DNA from: Thunnus maccoyii
Lineage: Eukaryota > Chordata > Actinopteri > Scombriformes > Scombridae
Assembly (NCBI RefSeq): GCF_910596095.1
Contig: NC_056543.1
Span: 25,306,542 to 25,370,541 of the forward strand
Length of the DNA stretch: 64,000 bases
Direction of reading: 5' to 3'
A model generated the notes under the pieces. It was not told the origin of the DNA, searched no databases, and saw nothing but the letters and a program-made list of their open reading frames with translations. This document shows positions 49,001-59,250 of this stretch, in pieces. Position 1 is the first letter of the stretch; each line of letters begins with the position of its first letter. A program made the translations under genes and the position numbers.

Positions 49001-49635
49001 CAAGCTAAGGTACTTATACTGACTGATTGATATCACAGGTGAAAATTAATCCATTCAAATGTAAATAAGAGAAAATAAGAGTAAATAAATAAAATTTTAA
49101 GATAAATAACAATTTAAAATAAAGCACCCTAATTCCTTTAGTAGTTCATATAAATGCGTACAAACCAGTTATTTCTCTCACTCTGCTCTCTTTTCTGCAG
49201 TATAATGACATGAACCAGTGGCTTCAGGTGGAGTTGCCCCAAATAAAAAAGATCACAGGTATCGTAACACAGGGAGCCAAGTCTCTGGGGAGAGAGATGT
49301 ATGTCATCTCCTACACTCTGGAGTACAGCAATGATGGGACACACTGGAACAAGTACACAGATGATGAGTGCATTGAATCCAAGGTAAATATTTTCATGTA
49401 CCAGTGACCTCTGAAGTGGAATTTCTTTGACAGTAGTTGAGAAGTGATTCTAAACTATTTCCTTCACTCTTTCTCTCATCAAATCTAGACATTCATTGGG
49501 AATACAGACAACAACGAGCATGTGAAGAACTACATCTACCCTCCCATTTTCTCTCGTTTCATCCGAATCATCCCTAAAAGCTGGATGGGCTCCATCACCA
49601 TGAGAATAGAGCTACTAGGCTGTGACTTTGAGTGA
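34046..49635 (+). CDS. f5: Coagulation factor V
   Basis: Twenty-five coding exons, the same number as human F5, join to about 1909 residues (human 2224). Factor V is a secreted plasma procofactor; thrombin converts it to factor Va, which binds factor Xa on phospholipid to form prothrombinase, and activated protein C inactivates it. A signal peptide spans residues 1 to about 26. Domain order is A1-A2-B-A3-C1-C2, and exon coordinates are given in the entries per domain. Factor V rather than VIII is indicated by the long run [20 protein letters not shown], by [21 protein letters not shown] at the C terminus, and by the basic and acidic B-domain elements. The start ATG at 34046 opens a clear signal peptide; the stop is TGA at 49633-49635. 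The protein is shorter than human because the B domain is shorter. Confidence 0.97.
35400..36180. repeat. Dispersed repeats in f5 intron 2
   Basis: AAATTCAAATAAGATTTATTGGCA at the start of this stretch is typical of a teleost LINE or SINE end on the minus strand. The text following, with two TTCTGCCCTGCATGC-like motifs in inverted orientation (about 35893 and 35941), looks like a second unclassified element. Limits are approximate. Confidence 0.4.
37735..38870 (-). repeat. Repeat mosaic in f5 intron 5
   Basis: Pieces of the AAGTAAAAGTAC-type repeat (about 37735-37880 and 38740-38870, minus orientation) flank a copy of the GCTGCAACTAACGATTA-type repeat (about 38289-38600, with GTCAGAAAATAGAGAAAAAG). 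The order suggests the second family inserted into the first. Confidence 0.55.
39355..42134 (+). other. f5: f5 exons 7-12: A1-A2 linker and A2 domain
   Basis: Coding exons: 39355-39520, 39719-39899, 40652-40748, 40871-41076, 41621-41768, 41922-42134. They encode residues 322-658. The linker after Cys333 carries Arg340 and Arg341; A2 starts near [17 protein letters not shown] (about 353). Arg535 in SLNVRNVQ is the position of human Arg506, the activated-protein-C site changed in factor V Leiden; its neighbour on the C-terminal side is Asn here and Gly in human. The run [14 protein letters not shown] is identical to human. Confidence 0.93.
40238..40349 (+). pseudogene. Tc1-like transposase remnant in f5 intron 8
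   Basis: Bases 40238-40258 read RDNDPKH and continue [11 protein letters not shown], as in the Tc1 transposase motif around its second catalytic Asp. About 70 bases on, in another frame, 40326-40349 read PDLNPTEH, the motif before the last catalytic residue. A stop codon and frameshift lie between, so it is a dead fragment. No terminal repeats are visible. Confidence 0.85.
42313..44206 (+). other. f5: f5 exon 13: end of A2, whole B domain, start of A3
   Basis: This 1894-base exon encodes residues 659-1290, matching the giant B-domain exon of F5 and F8. The A2 end has an acidic, Tyr-rich tail ([10 protein letters not shown]). Arg747 in ELGLR/TLKN aligns with human thrombin site Arg709. The B domain (about 748-1262) holds about 30 Asn-X-Ser/Thr sequons but none of the human nine-residue repeats. 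A basic segment at about 1131-1171 ([11 protein letters not shown], then FSPR with Arg1168 matching human Arg1018) precedes an acidic Tyr-rich segment at about 1206-1244 ([13 protein letters not shown]). At the human Arg1545 position the fish reads KYYLDF, with Asp1263. A3 starts at [14 protein letters not shown]. Confidence 0.93.
44696..46230. repeat. Composite repeat in f5 intron 14
   Basis: The left part begins CTTTAAAGGTGAAGG and contains GAGTTAGCTTAGCTTAGTAC and GGCTGGAAACAGGGG. The right part ends GTCAAACTATTCCTTTAAAG. Both belong to one common teleost repeat whose ends read CTTTAAAGGAATAG, in opposite orientations. Another element is inserted between (44944-45640). The remaining text up to 46230 includes AGTTAGATGAGAAGA on the minus strand, as expected for this family. 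Confidence 0.65.
44944..45640. mobile_element. 697-bp element with CATAGACTGTAAA terminal inverted repeats
   Basis: CATAGACTGTAAA at 44944-44956 is the exact reverse complement of 45628-45640. Internal text such as AATGGATGTAGCCACCTTGA and TTGAAGCCTCGAGTTTACAT is known from many teleost genomes. No transposase frame is present; open frames inside it are fortuitous. It sits inside the composite repeat of f5 intron 14. Confidence 0.85.
47919..48754 (+). other. f5: f5 exons 19-22: C1 discoidin domain
   Basis: Coding exons: 47919-47990, 48153-48238, 48342-48497, 48610-48754. They encode residues about 1597-1749, from [11 protein letters not shown] to [11 protein letters not shown], one F5/8 type C (discoidin) domain. 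Such domains bind phosphatidylserine membranes. The loop that carries Tyr-Leu in human C1 (GAKHYLKS) reads GAKQLFYS here, keeping a hydrophobic pair. Confidence 0.92.
48858..49635 (+). other. f5: f5 exons 23-25: C2 discoidin domain and stop
   Basis: Coding exons: 48858-49009, 49201-49383, 49489-49635. They encode residues about 1750-1909, from [20 protein letters not shown] to IELLGCDFE. The human Trp-Trp pair of the membrane-binding spike (KKSWWGDYW) reads ATSWYSGPW here, so one Trp is kept and the other is Tyr. Confidence 0.93.
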
Positions 49636-49683
49636 TACAAACACACATACAAACCAGGGCAGGTACACACACACATATACCAA

Positions 49684-49689
49684 AATAAA
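49684..49689 (+). terminator. f5: Poly(A) signal of f5
   Basis: AATAAA lies 49 bases after the f5 stop codon, giving a very short 3' UTR. Another AATAAA at 50170-50175 lies inside a dispersed repeat and is a less natural choice. Confidence 0.5.
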
Positions 49690-49727
49690 ACCAACAGTGG
49701 TGGTATTGAATTAAAAGTAGCAATACC

Positions 49728-50245
49728 ACAGCCTATAAATACTCCTTTACAAGTAATATTACTTAAGTAAATGCATAAAAGTATTAGTTTCAAAATTTAC
49801 TTTAAGTATTAAAAGTAAAAGTACTCATTATGCAAAATATCCCCACTCAGTGTTATATTTATTATATATAATGTATTCAGATATACAGTGCCTGTAAAAA
49901 AGTATTCACCACTCACTGGGAATTTGTCATGTTTTGTTGTCTTTAACATGGAATCAAACAGGATTTAATGCAAATTTTTTGACACTGATCAACAGAAAAA
50001 AGACCCTTTAATGTCAATGTGAAAACAGATCTCTACTAAGTGATCTACATTAATTACAAATATAAAAACATAATCTGTTTTTCATGTGAAATATTGATCT
50101 GAAAAGTAACTAGTATTAAATTAATGTAGTGGACTGGAAGTATCAAGTCATGTAAAATGGAAATACTGAAATAAAGTAAAAGTTCCTCAAAACTACTTAA
50201 GTACAGTACTTGAGTAAATGTACTTAGTTACATTCCACCAATGCA
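49728..50245 (+). repeat. AAGTAAAAGTAC-type repeat, interrupted
   Basis: It contains AAGTAAAAGTACTCATTATG near 49815, GAAATACTGAAATAAAGTA near 50160, and ends with CTTAGTTACATTCCACCAATG. A second element beginning TACAGTGCCTGTAAAAAAGT (about 49884-50075) interrupts it and resembles ends of Tc1-like or MITE elements. Confidence 0.7.
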
Positions 50246-51686
50246 AATAAACACACATGCAAACTTAAAAACACATGTAATCTACACACAGACATATGTA
50301 CATGTGATCAGGTACAGAGGATAATGCATTGAAATCACAGCCTTTATGTGCAGACAAAAAACAAAACAAAGACATACATATGTATGTAAGGCCATTTGTT
50401 AAAGTCATCATGCAGATGATTCCTGCCACTGGGATATTTGGATTTGCAACCAATATGAATGCAAAAAAAGTAATGTGGCCTTTTACAAATTTATACATTG
50501 TAAGGTGTTGTTATTATAAGCATAAATCCCTATAAACTGATGATGAAATGAGTTAATAAGTTCAGTAGGTATGAGTAATAGTCTTCATACATTAGGTGTA
50601 TGTGTTTTTGAAATAGCAGTAGTAGCATTTTCTAAGCTGATATGATGCATCATTTGTCCATCAAAAATTAATATAAATGAAAATGTAAATATGTAAGTAG
50701 AGATCATGTAATTTATTTGTTAATAAATATTATTACTATTCTTGCTATTCAGTGTCCAGCTCAGTGATGTATGAGTACATAAATGAAAGGATGCAAATAG
50801 AGAGCTTTGGTATCCAGAGTGTGAGTATGTGAACACCGATATCTTCTCATGGTGTCTTGAGGGTGTCACTTTTAGCACCTCTGCTGAGGCCAGGCCGTCG
50901 TTAAGTAGCACCCAAGGGCCTCCAGAGTCAACAGACACGTGCAGCTGCAAACACATGGCATGTTTGTCCATTTGCTGATCATGTTAAACTGGGCGCTGGA
51001 GGTGTGAAAGTCTCAGCATGGCGGTCCTACATACTACTGATCTGTGAAGACAAATTAACTTACAGATAGCTTTATCGGACAACTGGCTGTCTGAGAGGTT
51101 GGGAGTACTGATGAGAACCAGCTGTTTGACTGTGGCAATACTCCACATAATAATACTAATGTGACACTTTAATTTTTGGAGATTCCCTTGTTGAAGAAGT
51201 TTAATATGAGAATTTTACTAAGAGATCATCCATATAAATATGAAGGCAATTTAGCTGCTCATCAGACCAGAAATTCTTTACAAAATCTTGCTTCATGTTA
51301 AAAAAAATAAGTGACACCAAGCCTCTACAGCTGCGAGCATCATAGCAAGTAATGTAATGTAACCAATAATGCCATTATTATAACTTACAACTTAAATCAT
51401 TGCTATTATACACAAGACCTACTAAGGTAAGGTTACTAGGTCTTGAAGCTTAATAATTAAACAAAAGACAGACTATACAAAAGCTAAATTTACAGAAAGT
51501 CTGGTGAGGTAAAGTTCTCAGTGGCTTGTACAGTATTTGCAGAGTGGGAGTGGGGTTTTTAGACTTGTTAAGGATGTAGTAAGAGTACACTGAGAGTACA
51601 ACAAGTACCTGATTGGGGGGTTAAAAATATATGCTACAAAGAATTCCTGACAGTTGAAAAATCTTTTTGCCAAACTTGCACATGAA
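50246..51686. other. Intergenic, nothing recognised
   Basis: AT-rich sequence between f5 and the foldback element at 51687. I see no convincing exon, RNA gene or repeat with defined ends. Confidence 0.5.
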
Positions 51687-51903
51687 GACAAAAGACAAAG
51701 TCTCAAACTCAAGGTCCTCTTACTGTTCCAGACCTTTCAATTGTATCACACAGGCTTCATCAGCAGATGAAGTTTTATCAGTTGTCGGGGAACTGTAGAG
51801 GTTCAAACTTTCAGTTAACTTCATCTGCTGATGAAGACTGTGTGATACAGTGAAAGCTCTGAGACAAGTGAATGACTGTAACTTGAGTTGAGACTGTTTT
51901 GTC
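51687..51903. mobile_element. 217-bp foldback element
   Basis: Bases 51742-51774 match the reverse complement of 51817-51849 at 32 of 33 positions. Pairing continues outward with gaps to the ends, where GACAAAAGACAAAGTCTC faces GAGACTGTTTTGTC. The whole segment can therefore fold into one long hairpin with a loop of about 42 bases. No coding content. Confidence 0.8.
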
Positions 51904-52574
51904 AACTTCTGTTTCCAAGGTCAAGAATTAACAAGAGTTAAAAGAATAGCAAAGCTTAGCTGTTTGTTATGCAGAAAGGTTTTTTAAAAGAGAGCAATAG
52001 TGTGACTGATTCAAAATCAGATGCAGTTGTCATGATGCACCACCAGGTGTCGCTCCATGTTCACTTTGGCTGAAGATCAGGCCTAGACGAAATATTTTCA
52101 TACCAGATTTTGTCTGATAGACCTCCACCTGATAAGATCACTAGATATCATGTGGTACAAAACCAGGTGATCAAGACATCCAGTGTGACATAAGTCTAAA
52201 AAGATTCTTTTTAAATCTTTAAAACAAACTTCAAGCATAATCCCATATTCAAACAGTCATGGATATTCAGAGAACTCTATTTTTTGACAAAAAGTTCACA
52301 ACTTGATGATAGAAGCCTCTTAGTGAATAATATCAGATTGAATTCTCATTCCTGTGCTCTTTCCTATTTACAGTATACAGTATGTGTGCTCTCTTCAAAT
52401 TAAATAATATTAAATTATTCCTCATTCTGCTGACAGTTTCACAGCCCTGTGGTGGTTCTCTGAGCCCTCTGTGCGCAACCCTCATAGAAAAACACACAAC
52501 TGATGTATGTACACCAGACGTATCCCTCATTCACTAAGGCTGGCCCATGTTATCCATACTACAAATGTTATATA

Positions 52575-53105
52575 TCATGGTGGATGAAATTTTCAAACTG
52601 TTTACTTAAGTAATTTAACAATGTAAAAATACTCCATTAGAAGTACAGAAAAAGAAAAGAAGTATTACCAGTAAAATATACTTAAAGTATCATAAGTAAA
52701 AGCATTCATTATAAAGGCAGAATGGCTTCTGTTAGTGTTATGTATTATGTTATTATCAACATGTTAGCAGCATGTTGATGTTGTATATACCCAAGCTGCA
52801 GCTTAATTTCTATTAAACATACTGTTGGGTAAATTTGTAACAATGTTTTGGATTTTATTGGCTGATCATCCACTTTGCATGTGAAGAATATTAATGTGTA
52901 AAGTAACTAATAGGACTACAGGCTGCTGAGTAAATACTGTGGAGTAAAAAGTACAATATTTAGCTCTGAAATGTAGTGAAGTATACTGTATAGCATAAAA
53001 TGGTTGTAGTACTACTCCGATATATCATAAATATAATAGTAAAAGTACTTGAGTACAGTACTTGAGTAGATGCTGGCAACTTAGTTACTTTCCATACATA
53101 TTGTA
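52575..53105 (+). repeat. AAGTAAAAGTAC-type repeat
   Basis: The order of motifs is ACTTAAGTAATTTAACAATG, AGTAAAAGCATTCATTATAA, GTTAGCAGCATGTTGATGTTG, TACTGTTGGGTAAATTTGTAAC, GGAGTAAAAAGTACAATATT and TACTTGAGTAGATGC. This is a nearly complete copy of the family seen at 49728-50245. Confidence 0.75.
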
Positions 53106-53376
53106 GCTATAAATGACTTTCAGTTAAAGTTTCTATCATTGAGACAATCAAATAAAGAAACTGATAGGCTCTTCCTGATATTAATTACAGTTTGGCCTCG
53201 TTCTGTCATGATCTGCCCGGTGACAAAATATGAAAAGCACTGGGTCATGATTATAAATATCTTTGGATTACACCCCTCTGCCTGGCAAGTGACACATAAG
53301 TTGTTTACAAACATACTTTTATGAGGGAGACGTCAGGGGTGTGCAACTTCAACCGGGAAAAGCTTTATTGGTCACT

Positions 53377-53381
<5 letters not shown>

Positions 53382-53424
<43 letters not shown>
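53382..53424. repeat. CA microsatellite in the rgcc promoter region
   Basis: A CA run ends about 215 bp before the rgcc start codon. About 50 bp further on, near 53475, GGTTAAAAGGCGGC resembles a TATA box with GC-rich flank and could set the rgcc start near 53505. That assignment is inferred. Confidence 0.8.
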
Positions 53425-53427
<3 letters not shown>

Positions 53428-53639
53428 GCCCTCTCCTCCCTTGCCTCTCTCGTCACCGCCCCCACAGCAGGGCTGGTTAAAAGGCGGCAGTCCTCGGGCT
53501 GGAGGGATGAGTGCAAGACCTGCAGCAGTTCAGCATACAGGAGGACAGAGTGGGACTTTACACTGAGGGACATATTTATATATAACAGACTTTTCAGGAC
53601 AGTAGCTTCTGGATAATCTCTAACCCGATTACTGGAATC

Positions 53640-56600
53640 ATGAAGTCTCCAAAACTCGCACCTCAAGGTAAATGTGAGATGTTTTTCCATCATGTCTTAT
53701 TTGTTTGTTTGTAGGCTGTTTATGGTTTATCACTATAGGTTCATATTCCCATCACATTTCGATAGGGACACTACAATAAAATTATATTCAAATTCTAATA
53801 GGAACTATTACAGTGACTTTATTATGACCCTGTACTTCATGTTTGTGTGTTTGTTTGTTTTTCCTGCAGCGAAGTTCACCAAAGAGGAGGACCTGAACGA
53901 CGTGCTGTGCGAGTTCGACGCGGTGATCGAAGACTTCACGTCCCCGGTAGAGAAGCGGCACTTCAGGTACGACGAGCACCTGCAGACCATGAAGAGGAGG
54001 AGCTGCGCCAGCGTCAGCGACAGCGGCATCAGCGACTCAGAGAGTAAGTTAGGACTTAGTTGGAGATTAATTATTAACTGTATATTCAGCAGCTTTGGGG
54101 AGCTCTGTCCTGTAGGTTTGCTATATGATGATTTACAAATGTGACAACCAAAATATTGGCAACTTTTCTCTTTGGACTATTTACAACTTGTTATAATCTA
54201 TATCTTGATAAAATAATGTGGACCACATAGTCACTACAATTATATCATATAAATCAGACAGTAGCGCAATAAAAGGTCCTCAATTTGTGAAAACCTTGAA
54301 CTGACACCTGAGACTCCAGAATGGAGATCAGGCACTATGGTAATTAAATACAGTAGTTATTTTTTTTCTCCGCAACTATACTTCTCAGTCATCTCTAACT
54401 GATGATGATCTGCCCACTTTACTTTAAGGAAAAGTCCTAAGTAGTCAGTCATATCAGTGCCCTTTTTATCAGGAACTTGTTAACTTTGCTTCAGTTGTGA
54501 TAGTCTGTTTCCCACATTAGTCTTGCCTCTTGTTTAGTATCTTATCATCTGCAATCAAGAGGGCAGCTGGAGTGACTGGCACACATGCTTGTACGCTCAC
54601 ACGCACAATTACACATGATGAGAGAGATAAAGAGAGAGACAGAGAAATTTTTAATCATGGTGCAGAGGCTCTGAGGTTAGATTAAGCTACTGCTGCATAT
54701 TTTGGCACACCTGCCCCCATATTGTGGCTTCTCCTCTCAAGTTTTACTGCCATTCATTACTATATTACTCTACCATACAGTGCTATAGAGGTCTGCTTCC
54801 CCAGCTGCGGAGCTGGCCTGAGGCTGGCTCTCACCCAAATGGGATAGCCTCATATAGCTGACATTTAGGGAAAAGTATGCTTCAGGTCCCCATGAGCTAA
54901 GATAGTTTCCCAAACACATGTCAGTGGGTTGGGACTTCCATGGGAAGATGTGCTAATGTCTTTATAGTCTTGGGTTTTCTGGAAAGGCTGTCTGTGAAAC
55001 CATTTAAGAGCAGAAAGAGGATGTCCAATTAACAAGACCTCCCTGCTGCATGCATGATAGATTCCAGAGAAAGATTATCAGGCGCTAGTGCTTTCTAAAA
55101 TTTCATGTTTTTTTTTTCTTTGTGATCAAAGTTTGGTAATTGCATAATAACTGAGGCTCCAGTTGTTTTGTCAGCATATCTTCAATTTGACCAGTTCAGC
55201 TGGAATTTTTGTAATTATTACCACATCACCACTAAGGGTCTTGCAGCAAGCACCCCCAGTGATGAAAACAGCAGGAAGGTGTTTGACCTGTGTCTGCGGT
55301 ACTGAGCTTGTTGATTTGCTGACGGGATCAGATTCCTGCATGAGCTCTGTCCTCTCCATGGCAGTCTAATGAAGAGGGACCTGTCCCACGCAGGGACGAC
55401 CCATTGTGTTGCAGCCTGATGGATGGATGGACTGTTGAAGGCACAGATAAATGACGGAAACTGTGCAGAGTCTGAGAGATGCACCCTACGGAGCGTGCGT
55501 GTGTGAGTGAGGGAGAGTTACATTTTGGAGAGCAGAAAAAGAAAGCTGAGAGAAATGAGGAGGTTTCATGTCCAAATCAAATGCTGCAAATGTGTGCCTG
55601 GGTGCTCCCCGTTGTGTGTGGCGTCTCCTATCTCACGCTGTGTGTTCAGTGCTGAGTGGTGGGAGTTGTACGGGTCAGAGAGGGGGGAGTAAATAAGTGG
55701 TTGACATCTGAGACGCTGTTAAGGGCCGCTGGAGCTCTACAGAGTGGAGTGAAATAGATGTAAGTGCTGCACAATATTCCTTTTCTCACACGTACTCACT
55801 GCATACTCAGATATCATTATCAGGAAGATTGACATTTCCACCAAGCTGGTTAAGTATGTCAATGACAAAAAACGCTGCTTTTAACAAATTAAGGCAGACA
55901 GACAAGTCAAATACTATCTTGTAGTACTGGAAATCTCTTTCTTCTTTACATTTCTTTACCAGACAAACAAATGGCACATGGGAGGCAGAAACATTACCCC
56001 TGCACTTGTATCAGGCTTTAAACACATTGGAGGTAAATCTTGTTTAAGAGTTGACTCCAGAGACATCTCTGCCCAGGCCAACCTGTTATACTGCTGTGAC
56101 TAGCTGCCACAATGGAGGTTTAGCAGCTTAGTTATGGTTACATGTGGTATTTTTTGCTCTTGAGTCGTCCGGTGAAGCAAAGCAGAAGCTGCTGGAAATG
56201 CAGACAAGGTGTCAGCGTTGGAGTTGGAGTATAGTTTTTAACTCCAGAAACTTATGCTGTGAGCGTGACATGTGTTTGTGTGTATACAAATGTCAGTTTG
56301 TGCAAATACAAGCACATGCATGTGTGTGACAGCCCATAGTGGAAGGGTATCATTAGAGGAGAATGCAGTGATTACAAGCTGAAGTCGTTCCACTGACAGA
56401 TCAAAAATGGGCATTTTCTGTGTGTTTGTGTGAGTACACTGAAAAGGGAACATTTATTTAATCTAATTTGTCTGTCTCTCTTTTTCCATCAGGTGCAGAG
56501 TCGCTCAACAGAAACAGCTTCAGCTTCAGCGATGAGAGGCTGAACTCCCCTACCACCACCTCACCTCCTCTTATGTCACCAAAACGTGAGTTGAAATTGT

Positions 56601-57750
56601 GACTTTTCATAATGAAAAAAAAAAAGAAAAGAAAATCCAGCTTTGACTTACTTTGGCACATGGCTAGGCTGCAGACAGATTAATAAAGTATAAATCACAT
56701 AGTGAAAGAAAAGAACAACCTTCCTATTTGTTGTTTTATAATCTGTGATTAAATATCTCTGTCTCCCTTGCAGCCAAACTCGGCGACACTAAAGAACTGG
56801 AGGACTTCATCGCCGACCTTGACAGGACATTAGAGAGTAAGTGCTAATGCAACCTGGCTGTCAGAACCCCTGATGAATTAGCCTGTGCACTGGCGCCTCT
56901 TGCTACTCTGGATTAACAGGAGCATTTGTTCCTTATGTCAGTAATGCTAATGACCACTCCTAAAATGACACAGGAGTCACTCCCCCTATAGGTTTCTAAG
57001 AAACAGTGATGTGTCAGGACTATGAAGGAGGCATGTTGCATGGACCATAAGGGCCTCTGGTGTTACACTGGAGAAAAAGGCATCGTGTCCATTTACATCT
57101 GTTTTGAAGAAAAGTGCTGCCACATAGCACTGTGCACAAGGTTTTCTATTTCATCCCATCCCTTTCTCCCCTTATCCCTTTTTCATGTAAATATAGCACA
57201 ACACATACACAGAGCTGTGTGTATGTACATGCATGAAGCTGTAATCCGAGAAGGCAAGAAGGTGTAGTGTAGTCTCTTATGGAACGTCACTGGTATAAAT
57301 GGCTAACCTCTTCGTTACTACAGGGCTTGTGAGTGTTTGAACTTGCATCAGAGTATTAGGAATGTGTGCTGTTGCAAACCTGGGCTGGAATTCCAACTGT
57401 AAATGTCAGGAGTGGAATGAAACAGAAGTGGGAGTTGAAATGCTCTCCGTATTTTTGTGTTTTTTTTTTCCTCCACCTCCCTGCTCTGTTCTGTGTCTCA
57501 GCCGCTGAATGTCCGTCTTTCATAGCTCGCCGGCGTCCAGTAGCTCTGTAAAGCTGGAACATTCAATCAGTCAGTCGGGCAGTCAGCCAGCCCCCCTGTT
57601 AGCCCTGGAGAATGGCGTGTTTATTAGGGCCACCAGTATTTACGATGACCAGCCCGTAAAACCGAACGTCCGCTGAGAATAGAGCGGGCGACCAAGGAGC
57701 CAAGGAGTCCTGTTCTAATCAGGTCTGTCTGTCTGTTCTTAGGCATGTGA
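53640..57750 (+). CDS. rgcc: Regulator of cell cycle (RGCC/RGC-32)
   Basis: Exons: 53640-53667, 53870-54043, 56493-56585, 56774-56836, 57743-57750. Phases join to 121 residues (human 137). RGCC is a small cytoplasmic and nuclear protein that in mammals binds CDK1, is induced by complement and p53, and modulates cell-cycle entry. Hallmarks in order are [18 protein letters not shown] (about 15-32), [46 protein letters not shown] and [16 protein letters not shown]. The end is TLESM, human TLASM. The N terminus lacks the human Ala-rich stretch, which explains the shorter length. The human CDK1-type site TPQK is represented by SPK (Ser96). The last coding exon supplies only eight bases (the end of a Ser codon, Met, stop). 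Intron 2 is about 2.4 kb and I see no named element in it. Confidence 0.94.
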
Positions 57751-58387
57751 CACGGAGGATCACAGTCATCTTGGAGTGTAGCCATGACAGAGGGAGGGAG
57801 TGGATGCCTGGACCCCCCTTGAGCAGCCAACACGCACCTGCTCCCACACTGAAACTTCTCCACCCCCCACCCCCCCAACAGGATACAGCTGGATGGCCCA
57901 GCAACTGCCAAGTGGCTCCACCTCGGCAACAGGTCTAGCCAGCGCTCTGCTAAAGTTAACCCAGCAGTGCTCAACTAACTCCAGACCACTTGGCTACTGG
58001 GCTGTAAGGAGTGCAAGAAGGATCAAAATTAGCATTGTAGGGAAAACAAGGACATGAATACTAAGCAGCCGTGAGGTATTGGACTCTAAAACATTGAACA
58101 TATGCCATACAGAGTTACTGGAACATTTATTGTCAGAGCCACAAATCACCCCCACCACACACACCAGGTCACACTCCCTCATCCAAAAACCTGAGCTGAA
58201 AGAGTATTTAAAATGGCTTTTTATAATAGAAATATATTTGTAATTTTATAGAGCTTCTTATTGTAAATTTATTAGTCGTTTTTGTGAAATATATTTTTGT
58301 ATCTCATGTAAATAATAATTGTTTCAAATTTTATTTGCCTTGATATTAAACGGACAGTCAGATTAAGGTTTGACACTCGTTGACTGG

Positions 58388-58393
58388 AATAAA
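58388..58393 (+). terminator. rgcc: Poly(A) signal of rgcc
   Basis: AATAAA lies about 640 bases after the rgcc stop codon, downstream of an AT-rich stretch (58200-58350) typical of a 3' UTR. It is the first clear canonical signal. Confidence 0.6.
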
Positions 58394-58739
58394 GTTGGTG
58401 ACGTGCTTAATACGAATGTGAACTTAATCCACTCTGGGAAAAAAACTGGAAAGCAATATATGTATTTAATACAGCTAATGCCTGCCAGAGGTAATATTAA
58501 AGTGAAATATTGTTCTTTTAGTAAGACATGCCTCCTCTCTTTATTGTTGATGTGAATTTTCTGCTTCTCTTGGCTTCAGTGAAGTTTTTTCTGTAATGTA
58601 ACAGATCTGAATTTAATGTGCATGTGTGTTTCTCTCTCTCTCTAATCATCACAGCGTGCTTTTGTACTATACATTCAGCTATTTACATTACAGAATAATT
58701 TAAAAATAATGCATTAGCCCTTTTTCAGTGTGTGTCGTG

Positions 58740-59250
58740 CAGTCCTTAAAGGATCGGTTCACAGCTTTTCAAGTCTGTGTTAAAACATAAATCAGATGCC
58801 CAAGTGAACATTGAAACAGGTTTTTCTTGCTGTAATCATTCCTCCTGTTCATACTGACCATTAGAAGATCCCCTCCAAATGTAATTATAATGCAAGTGAT
58901 GAAAAAAAAAATCCACAGTCCTCGTTTGGGAAAAAATATATTTAAAGTTTAGCTGAAGATAATCTGAGACCTCAGCTGTCTGAGTTAGTCACATAAAGTT
59001 ACAGTCTTTTAGTAAAACAAACCCTCTTTGTGTCTTGACAGATTGTGTTTTCCTGTTCAGCTGCAGTGAAAGGATTGCAACAAAAAGAGGAAATTTGGCA
59101 ATTTACACAGTGACCTTGAAAGATATTGATTTGATTCGACTTCAAATACACTTTTAAATACATGTGGATTTTGGTACCCATCACTTAGATTGAAAACCCA
59201 TTTCGAAGGGATCTCTTAATGGGGTTAAAATCACATCAGACAAGTATGTA
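58740..59250 (+). repeat. Dispersed teleost repeat
   Basis: It begins AAAGGATCGGTTCACAGCTTTTC-like and contains GCCCAAGTGAACATTGAAAC, TTCTTGCTGTAATCATTCC, CATACTGACCATTAGAAGAT and ACAGTCTTTTAGTAAAAC in the order known from a frequent teleost family. No coding content. Confidence 0.65.

Noticed and set aside
34046-49635. Factor VIII instead of factor V
   Set aside because: The A2 text [13 protein letters not shown], the 25-exon count, and the B-domain basic and acidic elements fit factor V; factor VIII differs at these places.
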